The notes: generated by a model not told the origin, from the letters alone. Shown: positions 19,258 to 29,899, counted from the stretch's first letter. The stretch is 64,000 nt of DNA from Lapidilactobacillus luobeiensis (GCF_024345205.1 NZ_BROC01000014.1:1-64000); one strand, 5' to 3'. Numbers and translations are program-made.

Positions 19258-20517
19258 CTATTTTGTCGGCTCGATTTTAACTAGATCCTGACGTTTTGCG
19301 GTGACATCTAAAGGCAGAATGATAATAAATGCCGTTTCGGCTTGATTAGACGTCGCATAGATCTCGCCACCATGCAAAACGACGATACTTTTCGCGATTG
19401 CTAGACCTAAGCCGGAGCCGCCAGTACTGGCTGAGCGTGAGCCATCGACGCGGTAAAAACGTTCAAAAATATTTTGCAGGTCTTGTTTCGGGATCGGTTG
19501 ACCATCATTGCTGACATTGACCACCACGTTATCCTGTTCAATGTGCGCGCTCAACGTGATTCGCGTTGCGCCCTTACCGTATTTGAACGCGTTAGTGATC
19601 AAATTGCTGAAAACACGGACTAATTTTCCTGAATCCGCGCGCATGATGATCGGCCGCTGGACCACCGCAACTTCAATAAACATTTGGCGTTTTTGCGCTT
19701 CAAGTTCAAAATCAGCGGACAATTGTTCCAACATCGAGATCAGATCAAACTGTTGCAACTGCAATTCCGCGTGTGTTTGTTGCACTTTGGTGAATTCAAA
19801 TAAGTCCTCCACCAATTCTTTCATTTGCTTAGTTTTTTGATAGGCGATGTGATTGTAGTGTAATAGGTCCGCCTCATCTTGATATTGCTTATTCTCGATC
19901 AGACCTAAATAGCCGATGATCGACGTCAAAGGCGTGCGAATATCATGACTGACATTGGTGATCAATTCATCTTTTGAAACCTCGATCTTACGTTCCTCAG
20001 CCATCGAATTGACTGTGCTGTCGACCAGCGCATTGATACTGGCGATCACATGATTCAGATATCCGCCGACTTTTAAATTGATCCGATGATCCAGATGACC
20101 ATCCGCGATATAGTGCAACTCCGCGATAATATGTCGCATTTGCATTTGCCGATAACGCCGATGCAAGCGCCAATAGATCACCCAGACATTGATGATGAAC
20201 ATGATCGTGATGAAGATCCATTCCCAGCTCCAAATGTGCCAAGGACCGATCGTCAAAGCTGTTTTGATCTGATAGATCCCGTCATTGAGCCCGCGATTAT
20301 TACTGATCGCCTGGTTGATCAAAACCACGATGGCGAATTCTAATAGTAACAACAAGCCTAGTGTGACCACACCTTCAAGAAAAAGTTCCCATTTCTCACT
20401 GGTTTTGAGAATAACCGGCGAGGGTTCGCGAACCGGATTTTCCACGGCGTCTACTGTGATCCGCGCCGATGAACTTGCGGAAGCGTCGTGCCGAGACGGT
20501 GCCTTTTTGGCAGCCAT
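19258..20517 (-). CDS. sensor histidine kinase
   Basis: 419 aa membrane kinase. Two membrane segments (about 52-75 and 102-122) bracket a very short outer loop, so it may sense within the membrane or through a partner. HAMP-like linker, then the phospho-acceptor H-box VSHDIRTPL, N-box NLITNAFKYG, and G boxes NDGQPIP, FERFYRVDGSRS and GGSGLGLAI. The start ATG overlaps the stop of the regulator gene (TAATG), implying translational coupling. The longer reading from 20547 lies within the regulator gene and is not preferred. It resembles VanS-like kinases by architecture and by the adjacent D,D-carboxypeptidase. Confidence 0.9.
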   Translation of the reverse strand: MAAKKAPSRHDASASSSARITVDAVENPVREPSPVILKTSEKWELFLEGVVTLGLLLLLEFAIVVLINQAISNNRGLNDGIYQIKTALTIGPWHIWSWEWIFITIMFIINVWVIYWRLHRRYRQMQMRHIIAELHYIADGHLDHRINLKVGGYLNHVIASINALVDSTVNSMAEERKIEVSKDELITNVSHDIRTPLTSIIGYLGLIENKQYQDEADLLHYNHIAYQKTKQMKELVEDLFEFTKVQQTHAELQLQQFDLISMLEQLSADFELEAQKRQMFIEVAVVQRPIIMRADSGKLVRVFSNLITNAFKYGKGATRITLSAHIEQDNVVVNVSNDGQPIPKQDLQNIFERFYRVDGSRSASTGGSGLGLAIAKSIVVLHGGEIYATSNQAETAFIIILPLDVTAKRQDLVKIEPTK

Positions 20518-21203
20518 TACGCGCTCACCTTGTAACCAACGCCCCAAACGGTCTCGATCACTTTCTCCCCACCGGTCGCTTCTTCGATCTTGTCACGCAA
20601 ATGGCTAACGTGGACCATGACGGTTTTCGCAGAAACGATACTTTCCTGTTGCCAAACTCGTTCAAAAATCTCATCCGCCGAGAAAACACGGTTGGGATGA
20701 CTCGCCAGCAAATACAAAATCCCAAACTCCAAAGCCGTCAATTGGATATCGACTTGATTCAACGTCGTCACTTCATGGGAATCCTTATTGATGATCAAAG
20801 GCCCCACCTCAAGCCGATCCGGTTCCGTGCTAGTGACTTGAGCGCTGGCCCGCCGGAGCAATGACTTGACCCGTGCCATCACCTCTAACGGATTGAATGG
20901 CTTAGAAACATAATCATCCGCGCCGGTGATCAGCCCTTGGATCTTATCCATATCAGTCGTTTTCGCAGACACCACGATGATCGGAATGTCCGACTCCTTG
21001 CGCACCTCTTTGATCACATCGATCCCCGACATATTCGGCATCATGATATCCAAGATCATCAAGGCAATATCTGGATTCGTTACCAATTTCGTCAAAGCTT
21101 CGCGGCCAGTGAACGCGGTGACCGGCTCATAGCCTTCATTCTTCGCGTAGATACTGAGCAACTCCACGATATCTTTATCATCATCAACAATCAAAATCTT
21201 CAT
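20517..21203 (-). CDS. OmpR/PhoB family response regulator
   Basis: 228 aa regulator. Receiver domain: acidic pocket VDDDKD, phospho-acceptor Asp in LMILDIMMP, Thr/Ser at VVSAKT, Lys in YVSKPF. The C-terminal winged helix ends in VWGVGYKVSA. The preferred start is the ATG at 21203, which has GGAAGTGAGG about 9 nt upstream; an ATG seven codons earlier lacks such a site. First gene of a regulator-kinase-dacA operon, with wall D-Ala trimming as the plausible output. Confidence 0.9.
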   Translation of the reverse strand: MKILIVDDDKDIVELLSIYAKNEGYEPVTAFTGREALTKLVTNPDIALMILDIMMPNMSGIDVIKEVRKESDIPIIVVSAKTTDMDKIQGLITGADDYVSKPFNPLEVMARVKSLLRRASAQVTSTEPDRLEVGPLIINKDSHEVTTLNQVDIQLTALEFGILYLLASHPNRVFSADEIFERVWQQESIVSAKTVMVHVSHLRDKIEEATGGEKVIETVWGVGYKVSA

Positions 21204-21748
21204 ATTATACAACCTCACTTCCACTCATTCCAATAACGGCCAGTCAGCCATCAGACCAACTGCAGAAAAGGTAAACACTCCCTTATTGTATCAAAATTAA
21301 CGTTAAAATTCTCTAAAGAATTTATGAGAATATTCGTTGGGCCAGTCTGTGGGGGAATCAAGACAAATCATTATCAACAACAAGTTCTAATCCGACAACC
21401 TTACGCGGTACTTGCAGCAAATGATCGGGTCTTAAAAGCATTGATCAAAACTACGCTAGCATAAAAAGAAAGCCACACTTCCGGGCAAGAAGTGTGGCTT
21501 AACCTAGCTTTTCAGTTTTAAGGGGGAGGAGTAAAAAGGAAAAAACTAGTTCTTAAGGTTTTGAGTTTAGTTGCTAGAAAGCAAGTTGGGTCAACCACTG
21601 GATTGAAGATGGTGGGCAACGGGCATTGCCACGACCACTGGCTTTCTATGTAATTAATAGTAAGCCAAAGAAGTGAATGAATCGTGATCCAAAGTTGGCA
21701 GTTTCGCGAAGTATTTGTGATGAAATTATGAACTATGCCAGATTGCGG
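21204..21748. other. intergenic region with a strong hairpin and no recognised gene
   Basis: A perfect stem AAGCCACACTTC/GAAGTGTGGCTT at 21470-21501 has a T-rich minus-strand tail, so it could stop minus-strand transcription. A purine-rich AGGGGGAGGAG at 21520-21530 looks like a ribosome binding site but no ORF of useful length follows. TAGAAAGC/GCTTTCTA arms at 21573-21650 can pair. No gene is called. Confidence 0.45.
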
Positions 21749-21862
21749 TGGGTTTTAGTGGGTATTGTGCGTGAGCGCAACCGGCTGGGACTGCTGTTGC
21801 GGACTGGAAACGTGCTCACCCCGAATTTCGCAGTGCAAGCCGCGGGCACGCCACTTTTAACC
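21749..21862 (-). repeat. R repeat copy 4 (deletion relic)
   Basis: On the minus strand it joins a left R end directly to a right R end, with a B-type terminus GGAAACGTGCTC at the junction. The core and most of both palindromes are gone. Confidence 0.75.
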
Positions 21863-21892
21863 CGAATAAGCATTCTCTCTGATCAACACCGT

Positions 21893-21924
21893 CAAAAAAA
21901 GCCGTAACGCGATTTTGCGTTACA
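21893..21924 (-). terminator. terminator of the universal stress protein gene
   Basis: Minus strand GTAACGC-AAAATC-GCGTTAC stem followed by GGCTTTTTTTG. Confidence 0.85.
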
Positions 21925-21937
21925 GCTTGATCGATCC

Positions 21938-22390
21938 TTATTTTCGAATCACAGCAACTGAGATGCGGGCATGTTTGACCATGTAAGCCGCTTGACTACC
22001 GACATGAGCACCCGAATTTTTCGCTCGGGCACCAATGATCAATAAATCCGGTTTGATCGCCGGGATCGCCTCATGCACAATGACATCGCCAGGCTTACCT
22101 TCACCGATAAAAGTCTCGACCTTCTCCACGCCTGCGTCTTCGGCTTCATGGCGATATTCTTCCAAATGTCGCTCCAGATCCTCGCGCTCACCGTGAACAT
22201 AATCATTGCTGAAAGCTTGGTAAACATTCATTTCGGCACTTTCTAGAATCGAAACGATCGCCAAACCTAAATGGTCTTTCTTAGCGCGATGGACCGCGTA
22301 TTTAAAGGCCAGTTTGGAATCCTCCGAATCATCCACCGCGACTAGCATTTTATGAAAATATACTTCTGGATCTCGATCTACTTCTGCCAT
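21938..22390 (-). CDS. universal stress protein (UspA family)
   Basis: 150 aa single-domain Usp. The N-terminal strand MLVAVDDSEDSKLAF carries the conserved Asp, and the C-terminal ATP-type loop reads IIGARAKNSGAHVGSQAAYMVKHARISVAVIR, close to G-2x-G-9x-G-(S/T). It probably binds ATP. AAAGGG precedes the ATG. Three B repeats lie between it and mntH upstream. Specific role unknown. Confidence 0.9.
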   Translation of the reverse strand: MAEVDRDPEVYFHKMLVAVDDSEDSKLAFKYAVHRAKKDHLGLAIVSILESAEMNVYQAFSNDYVHGEREDLERHLEEYRHEAEDAGVEKVETFIGEGKPGDVIVHEAIPAIKPDLLIIGARAKNSGAHVGSQAAYMVKHARISVAVIRK

Positions 22391-22445
22391 CGATCTAGCA
22401 CCCTTTCTTTCTGAAAATCACTAAGTTGACTTAACTGAATTTTTC

Positions 22446-22823
22446 GAAACGTGCTGCGCCACCCAGCGCTTTCCGCTTAGCTACGCAAGAGTTCCGGAAG
22501 CCAAACTCGGCTTCCAAAACTCTTGCTAGGCTAATGCTCAAGCGCTAATCGGGGTGGCTCCGCACTCTGATTTTTGAAACGTGCTGCGCGCAACTGCTTT
22601 CTGCGCCGATACGCGATTTGTCACAGATTGTCTGCGCCAATCTGCAACAAATCGCTAGTCGTGCTCAAAAGCAACCCGTTGCGCTCCGCACTCTGATTTT
22701 TGAAACGTGCTGCGCGCAACTGACTTCTGTGCTTAGCTACGCACTGGTTTCGGAAGCCTAGCCCGCTTCCAAAGCCAGTGCTAGGCTAATGCTCGAAGTC
22801 AACCCGTTGCGCTCCGCACTCTG
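22446..22823 (-). repeat. three tandem B repeats (22446-22569, 22576-22695, 22702-22823) after mntH
   Basis: All run GAAACGTG to CACTCTG on the plus strand. Arms differ but stay self-complementary: gccacccagcgct/agcgct..ggggtggc, gcgcaactgcttt/aaaagcaa..gttgcgc, gcgcaactgactt/gaagtcaa..gttgcgc. The last copy ends 2 bp from the mntH stop codon. This mirrors the triple array at 12 kb after another metal-uptake gene. Confidence 0.9.
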
Positions 22824-22825
22824 AT

Positions 22826-24184
22826 TTAAAACAATCCTTTGACTGATTCCCAGACGATTTGTAGGTTCAGGATCGTTAGGAGGATCGTGCAGGTCCATGC
22901 TAGGATCGTGATCCATTTGCGGTTGGCGAATTCGCCCATGATTTTCTTGGAACCGGTGTAGATTGTCAAAGGAATCATGGAGAATGGTAAGGCGACGGAC
23001 AGGAAGACCTGCGAGTTGACCAGCAACGAGTCCAAGGCGGATTCCTTGCCGTGATAGATGATCGCGCAGATCAAAACAGGAATAACTGAGATCAGCCGAG
23101 TCACCAAACGCCGTGCCCAGAGAGGCATCTTCATGTGGATGAAGCCTTCCATGACGACCTGCCCGGTTAAAGTCCCGGTGATGGTTGAATTTTGTCCTGA
23201 CGCTAATAACGCGACGGCGAACAAAGTTGATAGGACTGGTGACGCGACCGCGCCGGCCATTTTGTGATCCTGTAAGGCATTGTATAAGTTACTGAAAGTA
23301 CCTAATTGTGAAGTGTCTTTGCCGAAGAACAAAGCGGCACCGACGATCAGCAATAAGCAGTTAACCACGAAAGCCGCGCTGAGCTGCAAATTTGAATCCC
23401 AAGTGGTGTATTTGATCGCGCGCCGGGTCGATTCCTTGTCGTTGCGATCAAATTGCCGCGTTTGGGCAATCGATGAATGCAAGTACAAGTTGTGGGGCAT
23501 GACGGTGGCCCCAACGATCCCTAAGGCCATGTGCAATTCGCCTGGGCGGAGGATCTCTTTATGTGGTAATAAGCCTTCAAACGCCGCGGCCATATTAGGT
23601 TGGGCGATGATCACTTGATAAACGAAAACGACTAAAATAACAATGATCAGCGTTACCACGATGGCTTCGATTTTTCTGAAACCAAGCTTGGTCAGCGCTA
23701 ATAGCAGGAAAACATCGAGGACGGTCAAGGCAACGCCGACCACCAATGGGATGCCGAACAAAAGTTTCAGTGAAATCGCGCCACCAATGACTTCGGCGAT
23801 ATCTGTCGCCATGATCGCCAGTTCGGTGGTGATCCATAAGAAGATCCCCATGCCTTTGCTGGTGTGGGCCCGCGTCGCTTGCGCCAAGTCCATATGGGTC
23901 ACGATGCCAAGTTTAGCAGCCATGTATTGCAGCAACATCGCAATTAAACTTGAAATCAAGATCACGGACATCAGCAAGTAACCGTATTGGGCGCCACCAC
24001 CGATCGAGGTGACCCAGTTACCTGGATCCATGTAACCAACTGCAACTAATGCACCTGGTCCTGAAAATGCTAGTAAATTCTTCCAGAAATTACCTGATTT
24101 AGGAATTTCGACGGTATTATTGATCTCTTCCAAACTTGGTCCATTGGCATATTCGATCAATTTATGGTGTTCTTCTTCTGCCAT
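22826..24184 (-). CDS. mntH: NRAMP-family manganese transporter
   Basis: 452 aa proton-coupled divalent metal importer with about eleven membrane segments. The metal-binding signature of the first helix is present as [12 protein letters not shown], and the sixth helix has [13 protein letters not shown] with the conserved MPH. The preferred start is the ATG at 24184 with AGAAGGGA upstream; a GTG nine codons earlier has its possible RBS too close. Lactobacilli take up much manganese as an antioxidant. A dyad in the promoter suggests metal repression. Confidence 0.92.
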   Translation of the reverse strand: MAEEEHHKLIEYANGPSLEEINNTVEIPKSGNFWKNLLAFSGPGALVAVGYMDPGNWVTSIGGGAQYGYLLMSVILISSLIAMLLQYMAAKLGIVTHMDLAQATRAHTSKGMGIFLWITTELAIMATDIAEVIGGAISLKLLFGIPLVVGVALTVLDVFLLLALTKLGFRKIEAIVVTLIIVILVVFVYQVIIAQPNMAAAFEGLLPHKEILRPGELHMALGIVGATVMPHNLYLHSSIAQTRQFDRNDKESTRRAIKYTTWDSNLQLSAAFVVNCLLLIVGAALFFGKDTSQLGTFSNLYNALQDHKMAGAVASPVLSTLFAVALLASGQNSTITGTLTGQVVMEGFIHMKMPLWARRLVTRLISVIPVLICAIIYHGKESALDSLLVNSQVFLSVALPFSMIPLTIYTGSKKIMGEFANRKWITILAWTCTILLTILNLQIVWESVKGLF

Positions 24185-24221
24185 TGTGTGCCATCCCTTC
24201 TTCTCTTTCACTCCAAAAACT

Positions 24222-24249
24222 ATTGTACTCTTATTTTAACGAATGTGAA
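24222..24249 (-). promoter_or_regulatory. mntH promoter
   Basis: Minus strand -35 TTCACA (24244-24249), 16 bp spacer, -10 TACAAT (24222-24227). Confidence 0.6.
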
Positions 24250-24252
24250 GAT

Positions 24253-24274
24253 AAAGTTTAGGTATGCCAAAGTA
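24253..24274. promoter_or_regulatory. candidate MntR-type operator of mntH
   Basis: On the minus strand ACTTTGGCATACCTAAACTT, a near-palindrome lying directly upstream of the -35. It shares the TTTAGG half with a site in the same place at the manganese-type ABC operon. Confidence 0.45.
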
Positions 24275-24449
24275 AATTTTCAGAAAAATATTATTAGAAA
24301 AGTGTTTATTCCCAGAAACTCGGTCAATTTGACCGTCTTTTGATCATTATTTTTTCTTAAACTCGCCTAACTTTTCTGAAAATCAATGCCCAATTTACCC
24401 AACTCCACTACCGCTTCACTGCCGACTGTGCCCAAAATGTTCTGCTGTC

Positions 24450-24560
24450 CCTCCCAAAATAATCTGCTACTTCTCCCCAAGTAATCTGTGCTTCCCTCAA
24501 ATGTCCCGCTACTTCTCCCCAAATAATCTGCCGCATCTCACAAATAATCTGTCACTTCTT
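24450..24560. repeat. degenerate 21-22 bp tandem repeat between guaB and mntH
   Basis: About five units carrying AATAATCTG and CTTCTCCCC blocks; AATCTG recurs at 24461, 24483, 24525 and 24546. On the minus strand it can be read as a 42-codon ORF with an in-frame repeated IWGEVA/TWGEVA, but no ribosome binding site supports it. Function unknown. Confidence 0.7.
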
Positions 24561-24561
24561 A

Positions 24562-24625
24562 GTGAGGCTGGCCTAACTAAGTGGCGCCGTCAGCGCCCAT
24601 GCTGACCGCCGCCACTCAGCCTCAC
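24562..24625. other. long imperfect hairpin
   Basis: GTGAGGCTG (24562-24570) pairs with CAGCCTCAC (24617-24625), and agtggcgccgtcagc pairs with most of gctgaccgccgccact inside. It has no T run. It lies just beyond the guaB terminator. Confidence 0.6.
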
Positions 24626-24629
24626 CAAA

Positions 24630-24668
24630 AACGACCTTTCAGCGTCATAATACCGCCAAAAGGTCGTT
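24630..24668 (-). terminator. guaB terminator
   Basis: Minus strand AACGACCTTT/AAAGGTCGTT stem followed by TTTTT. Confidence 0.8.
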
Positions 24669-24745
24669 CTGTCTAAAGAATTGGTTTGAGTTAAGAAGTT
24701 AAGTAGCCCGCGGCTAAAAGTTAATTGGTCTAGCCTAAGCTCAGC

Positions 24746-26260
<1,515 letters not shown>

Positions 26261-26274
26261 TTATTTTAACAACT

Positions 26275-26303
26275 AACTTAGCATAGCTAGGCACTTTGGT
26301 CAA
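26275..26303 (-). promoter_or_regulatory. guaB promoter
   Basis: Minus strand -35 TTGACC (26298-26303), 17 bp spacer, -10 TAAGTT (26275-26280). Repeat R5 begins about 25 bp upstream. Confidence 0.7.
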
Positions 26304-26327
26304 TAGCAAAACTGGTTTACTGGTGTT

Positions 26328-27224
26328 TTGATTGGCCGCAGCTTGCGCTGCGCGTGGCGTTGGTGGTGGGCAAGTGTGGTGGGGCTCCAGGTCAGGCTGG
26401 GGGTGGTGGAACGCTGCGGGCACGATTTTGAGCTTTTCGGAAACCCACCGAAAATCTCAAAACTCGGCCTTATTGTAGGCGATAAATCGCCAACAATAAT
26501 ATCGCGGCTGACTCACCCCCAGCCCGACCTTCCGCCGACGAGCAAACAGACCACCAACGCCCAGAGTGCGAGCCGACCTGGTCAGCTTCTGAGCACTAGC
26601 CTAGCAACTATTTTGAAGGCCGGTCTATGCCTCCGGAATAGTTGCGTAGCTAAGCGCAAGAAGCTAGGTCGGCGAACACGTTTCAACGCCACGCTTCGCT
26701 CCAGTCACTCAACGTTATAGCAGCCGTTTGAGCACTCTCGCCGACTGACAAACTATTCCGATTGATGGGAACCACGCAATTGACGACCGTGGTTAGTGGT
26801 TACTAGCTTTGAATTGGTAACACCAGTACAGTCTGTCCGATGAACTAAGAATTGTTTATGGAGCGGGTAAAGATGTTCAACCGATGCAAACTGTACCAAC
26901 CAACTAACTCAAATCCGTTGGTGTTGCCGTACCATCACCAAAAGAGGGTAATTGTTTTGACCTCAATCTCGCAAAAGCACTTCGTCAAATCCTTCGCTTC
27001 GATTGCAGATAGGCGCACTACTGCCCAGCAACCGCCTCAGGGCGTGTGGCTCAGCAGTGAAATTTGTCTTTGTGGCTTTGCCACTTAGACAAAGACCTGA
27101 TTTTGAGACAAGCCGCGCCCTTTGCGGATTGGCTCAAAACAGCGTCCACTGTGTTCCAGCCACTACAAACGCCCTGAGGCGGTTGCGTCACCATCTAAAC
27201 CCAACCACACCCGCAATCAAGCAA
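26328..27224 (+). repeat. R repeat copy 5 with nested B element
   Basis: Left palindrome of the same long variant as copy 1 (cgtggcgttggtgg type). A B element (26562-26684) is inserted in its right arm. Copy 1 has the uninterrupted sequence agaccaccaacgccacgct. The right palindrome carries tcagggcg paired with cgccctga. It ends near the stop of the manganese-type binding protein gene. Confidence 0.92.
26556..26690 (+). mobile_element. B element with 6 bp target-site duplication
   Basis: B element of 123 bp (26562-26684, CAGAGTGCG...CACGTTTC) flanked by AACGCC on both sides (26556-26561 and 26685-26690). The otherwise similar R copy 1 has a single AACGCC at the same place. This is the pattern left by transposition of a non-autonomous element. 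No transposase is encoded, and none is present elsewhere in the window. Confidence 0.8.
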
Positions 27225-27234
27225 AACCCAATTT

Positions 27235-28179
27235 TTACCCTTTGGTCAAACCAGCATGGATCTGATCCAAATTCCACTTCATCATGTCGTAATAGGTATC
27301 GCCAGTCTTGCCTTTTTGCGCCAGTGAATCGGTGAAGATCTTGGAATAGATCGTCAGACCCGTTTCCGTGGCTACTTTGTTCATCGACTTCGGTGACACC
27401 GAGGTCTCGACGAAGAGACTTTTGACTTGGGAGTGGTCGATCTGCTTGAGCACGGCCTTCATTTGTTCCGGCGTGCCCTGCGCCTCGGTGTTGATCTCCC
27501 AAATATAAGCGGGCGTGACGTGATAGGCCTTGCTGAAATATTTAAAGGCGCCTTCCGAGGTGACTAGTAACCGCTGGGCTTTGGGAATATCGAGAAATTG
27601 TGAGGTTGCTTGTTTGTGCAACTTGGTCAACTTGGCGATATAAGCGTCCGCGTTTTTTTGATAATAAGCGGCGTTTTGCGGATCTCTTTCTTTGAGGACC
27701 TTGGTGATCGTTTTGACGTATTGGATGCCATTGGCCAGGTCGAGCCAGGCGTGGGGATCTTCTTCCTTGACGTTGGTGGTCAAGTGCAAGGCGGTCACGC
27801 CGGCGCTGGCAGCGAAAACGTCGCGATTGAATTTCTTGCCGGAGGTTTCGACCAGTTTCTTGAACCAACCGTTGCCGCCGGTTTCCAAGTTCAGGCCGTT
27901 GTGAAACAACACATCGGCTTCGGCCGCGGCGGAAACGTCGGCGGGACGGGGTTCGTACTCGTGAGGATCGGTACCTCGCTTGACGATGCTATACAGCTCG
28001 ATGCGGTCCTGACCCACATTATGGACCATATCTTCAAGGATCGAATTGGTGGTCACCACGCGCAATTTGCTGTCAGCGGATACGCGTTTCGCGGCAGTAT
28101 TACCGCGATTATTCAGGAAAAACCAAGTCCCGCCAATAATCAGGAAAACGCTGAGAAAAGTTAAGATCGCTTTTTTCAT
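27235..28179 (-). CDS. manganese-type ABC transporter substrate-binding protein
   Basis: 314 aa cluster A-I metal-binding protein of the PsaA/MntC type. The N-terminus has a membrane signal (ILTFLSVFLIIGGTWFFL) but no lipobox Cys. The four expected ligands are visible: His in TDPHEYEP, His in DPHAWLD, Glu in TSEGAFKYF and Asp in IFTDSLAQKG. This set is usual for manganese (or iron) rather than zinc. The stop overlaps nothing, but the start overlaps the permease stop by one base. Third gene of the ATPase-permease-binding protein operon. Confidence 0.88.
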   Translation of the reverse strand: MKKAILTFLSVFLIIGGTWFFLNNRGNTAAKRVSADSKLRVVTTNSILEDMVHNVGQDRIELYSIVKRGTDPHEYEPRPADVSAAAEADVLFHNGLNLETGGNGWFKKLVETSGKKFNRDVFAASAGVTALHLTTNVKEEDPHAWLDLANGIQYVKTITKVLKERDPQNAAYYQKNADAYIAKLTKLHKQATSQFLDIPKAQRLLVTSEGAFKYFSKAYHVTPAYIWEINTEAQGTPEQMKAVLKQIDHSQVKSLFVETSVSPKSMNKVATETGLTIYSKIFTDSLAQKGKTGDTYYDMMKWNLDQIHAGLTKG

Positions 28180-29087
28180 TAACGGTCACCGCCTTCGTTG
28201 GTCGCTAGCGTCTCAACCGCAGCTGCTTGTGGCGCTGGCGCGGTTTTCTTGACCCGGTGGCGCAAGAAAGCTTGCTTGGGTGACAGTAGGAAGGAGATCA
28301 GGAACAAGCCCGCCGCTACTAAAACGATGGCTGGACCAGACGCCCAGTTGAAGGTGTAGCTGAAATACAAGCCGGTGATCGAAGAAAGGACGCCGATACC
28401 TCCGGCGAGAAACAGCATCGTGGTCAATTTGTCGGTCCACAGAAAGGCGGTCGCCGCTGGTGTGATCAACATCGCCACCACCAGAATAATGCCGACAGTC
28501 TGTAAGGCGGAAACGGTCACCAAGGTCAAAACCAACATTAGCGCGTAATGGAGGATCTGCACCTTGAGCCCATAAGTTTGCGCGTAGGTCGCGTCAAAAG
28601 ACGTGATCAATAATTCCTTGTAGAAGAAGGAAACGAACAAAATCACGATTCCCAACACCACCGCCGTCGTCATAATGTCGCTGTCACTGACCGCTAGAAT
28701 ATTCCCAAACAGAATATGATGCAAGTTAGTCGAGCTTTCCGCCATGGAAATCAGAATGAAGCCCAACGCGTAGAAGGCGCTGAAGACCACGCCGATGGAG
28801 GTATCTGTTTTGATTTTGCTATGGGACGCGACGAAGCCGATCAATAACGCCGCCAGGATTCCGAACAAGGACGCCCCGATCAGGATGTTGAAGCCGAACA
28901 TATAGGCCACCGCCACCCCAGGCAAAACCGCGTGAGAAATCGCGTCGCCCATCAAGGACATCCCCCGCAAAATAATGAAACTCCCGATCACGCCGGACAT
29001 GACGCCAACCATAATGGCCGTGATCAAGGCGCTTTGCAGGAAATCATATTTGCCCAAAGCGTTAATAAAGTCGATCAATGAATTCAT
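28179..29087 (-). CDS. manganese-type ABC transporter permease
   Basis: 302 aa membrane protein with about eight hydrophobic segments, family of PsaC/SitC/MntB. The conserved GMSLMGDAISHAVLPGVAVAY segment contacts the ATPase. The C-terminus carries a basic and Ala-rich tail (HRVKKTAPAPQAAAVETL) longer than usual. It overlaps the ATPase gene by 4 bases. Confidence 0.9.
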   Translation of the reverse strand: MNSLIDFINALGKYDFLQSALITAIMVGVMSGVIGSFIILRGMSLMGDAISHAVLPGVAVAYMFGFNILIGASLFGILAALLIGFVASHSKIKTDTSIGVVFSAFYALGFILISMAESSTNLHHILFGNILAVSDSDIMTTAVVLGIVILFVSFFYKELLITSFDATYAQTYGLKVQILHYALMLVLTLVTVSALQTVGIILVVAMLITPAATAFLWTDKLTTMLFLAGGIGVLSSITGLYFSYTFNWASGPAIVLVAAGLFLISFLLSPKQAFLRHRVKKTAPAPQAAAVETLATNEGGDR

Positions 29088-29827
29088 TCGCCTACCCCCG
29101 TTTTCTCTGTGAACAGTACCGCCGATAAATCAGCGCTAAATGCTTGGCCAATATTAGCGGGATTGTAAACCGCGCTGGTTGGGCCGTAATCGATCACGCC
29201 ATGATTCATCACCACTAAATCGTCGAAATACCGGGAAACCTTATTCAAATCGTGATGAACCACAATGATCGTTTTGCCTTGGTCCCGCCATTGTTGCAAA
29301 ATTGCCATGATCGCCGTCTCGCTTTGCAGGTCGATCCCCACGAACGGCTCATCGAGAATAATGATCTCCGCCTGCTGAACGATCGCCCGAGCCACAAAGA
29401 CCCGCTGCAACTGGCCCCCAGACAAGTTACCGATCTGCCGCTTCTTGAAATCGCTCAAGCCAACTTGCGCCAACGCCTGCTCCGTTTCCGCCCGCTCCTT
29501 AGCGCCTGGACTGCGGAACAAGCCAAGCCGGCCGTAAGTCCCCGTTTCCACCAAGTCGAAAACATTGATCGGAAAAGTAAGATCCAGATCCTTACGTTGT
29601 TCTACATATGCGACCTGCTTTTGGACTTGTTTCATGGTTTGATCATTGTAAGCGACAGTGCCCTGCTGCGTTTTGATCAGTCCCAAAATCGCCTTGATCA
29701 GCGTTGACTTGCCAGCCCCGTTCGGCCCAATGATCCCCGTGATTTTGCCAACCTGGAATGTTACATCCAGGTTCGCGAAAACCGGGGTCTCATCATAGGC
29801 CACGGTTAAATTCTTGATTGTTAACAT
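29084..29827 (-). CDS. manganese-type ABC transporter ATP-binding protein
   Basis: 247 aa ATPase. Walker A GPNGAGKST (about 34-42), signature NLSGGQLQRVFVARA, Walker B IIILDEPFVGID, and the family-typical VEQRKDLDLTFPINVFDLV segment of metal importers. First gene of the operon; GGGGAGG precedes the ATG. Confidence 0.9.
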   Translation of the reverse strand: MLTIKNLTVAYDETPVFANLDVTFQVGKITGIIGPNGAGKSTLIKAILGLIKTQQGTVAYNDQTMKQVQKQVAYVEQRKDLDLTFPINVFDLVETGTYGRLGLFRSPGAKERAETEQALAQVGLSDFKKRQIGNLSGGQLQRVFVARAIVQQAEIIILDEPFVGIDLQSETAIMAILQQWRDQGKTIIVVHHDLNKVSRYFDDLVVMNHGVIDYGPTSAVYNPANIGQAFSADLSAVLFTEKTGVGE

Positions 29828-29862
29828 AGTGCGCCTCCCCTTTTTGATATCGCTCTTCTTGA

Positions 29863-29891
29863 AGTCTACTGGAAAGTTTCGTTAATTGCAA
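29863..29891 (-). promoter_or_regulatory. promoter of the manganese-type ABC operon
   Basis: Minus strand -35 TTGCAA (29886-29891), 17 bp spacer, -10 TAGACT (29863-29868). The start codon is about 36 bp further on. Confidence 0.7.
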
Positions 29892-29899
29892 GAACTTTG

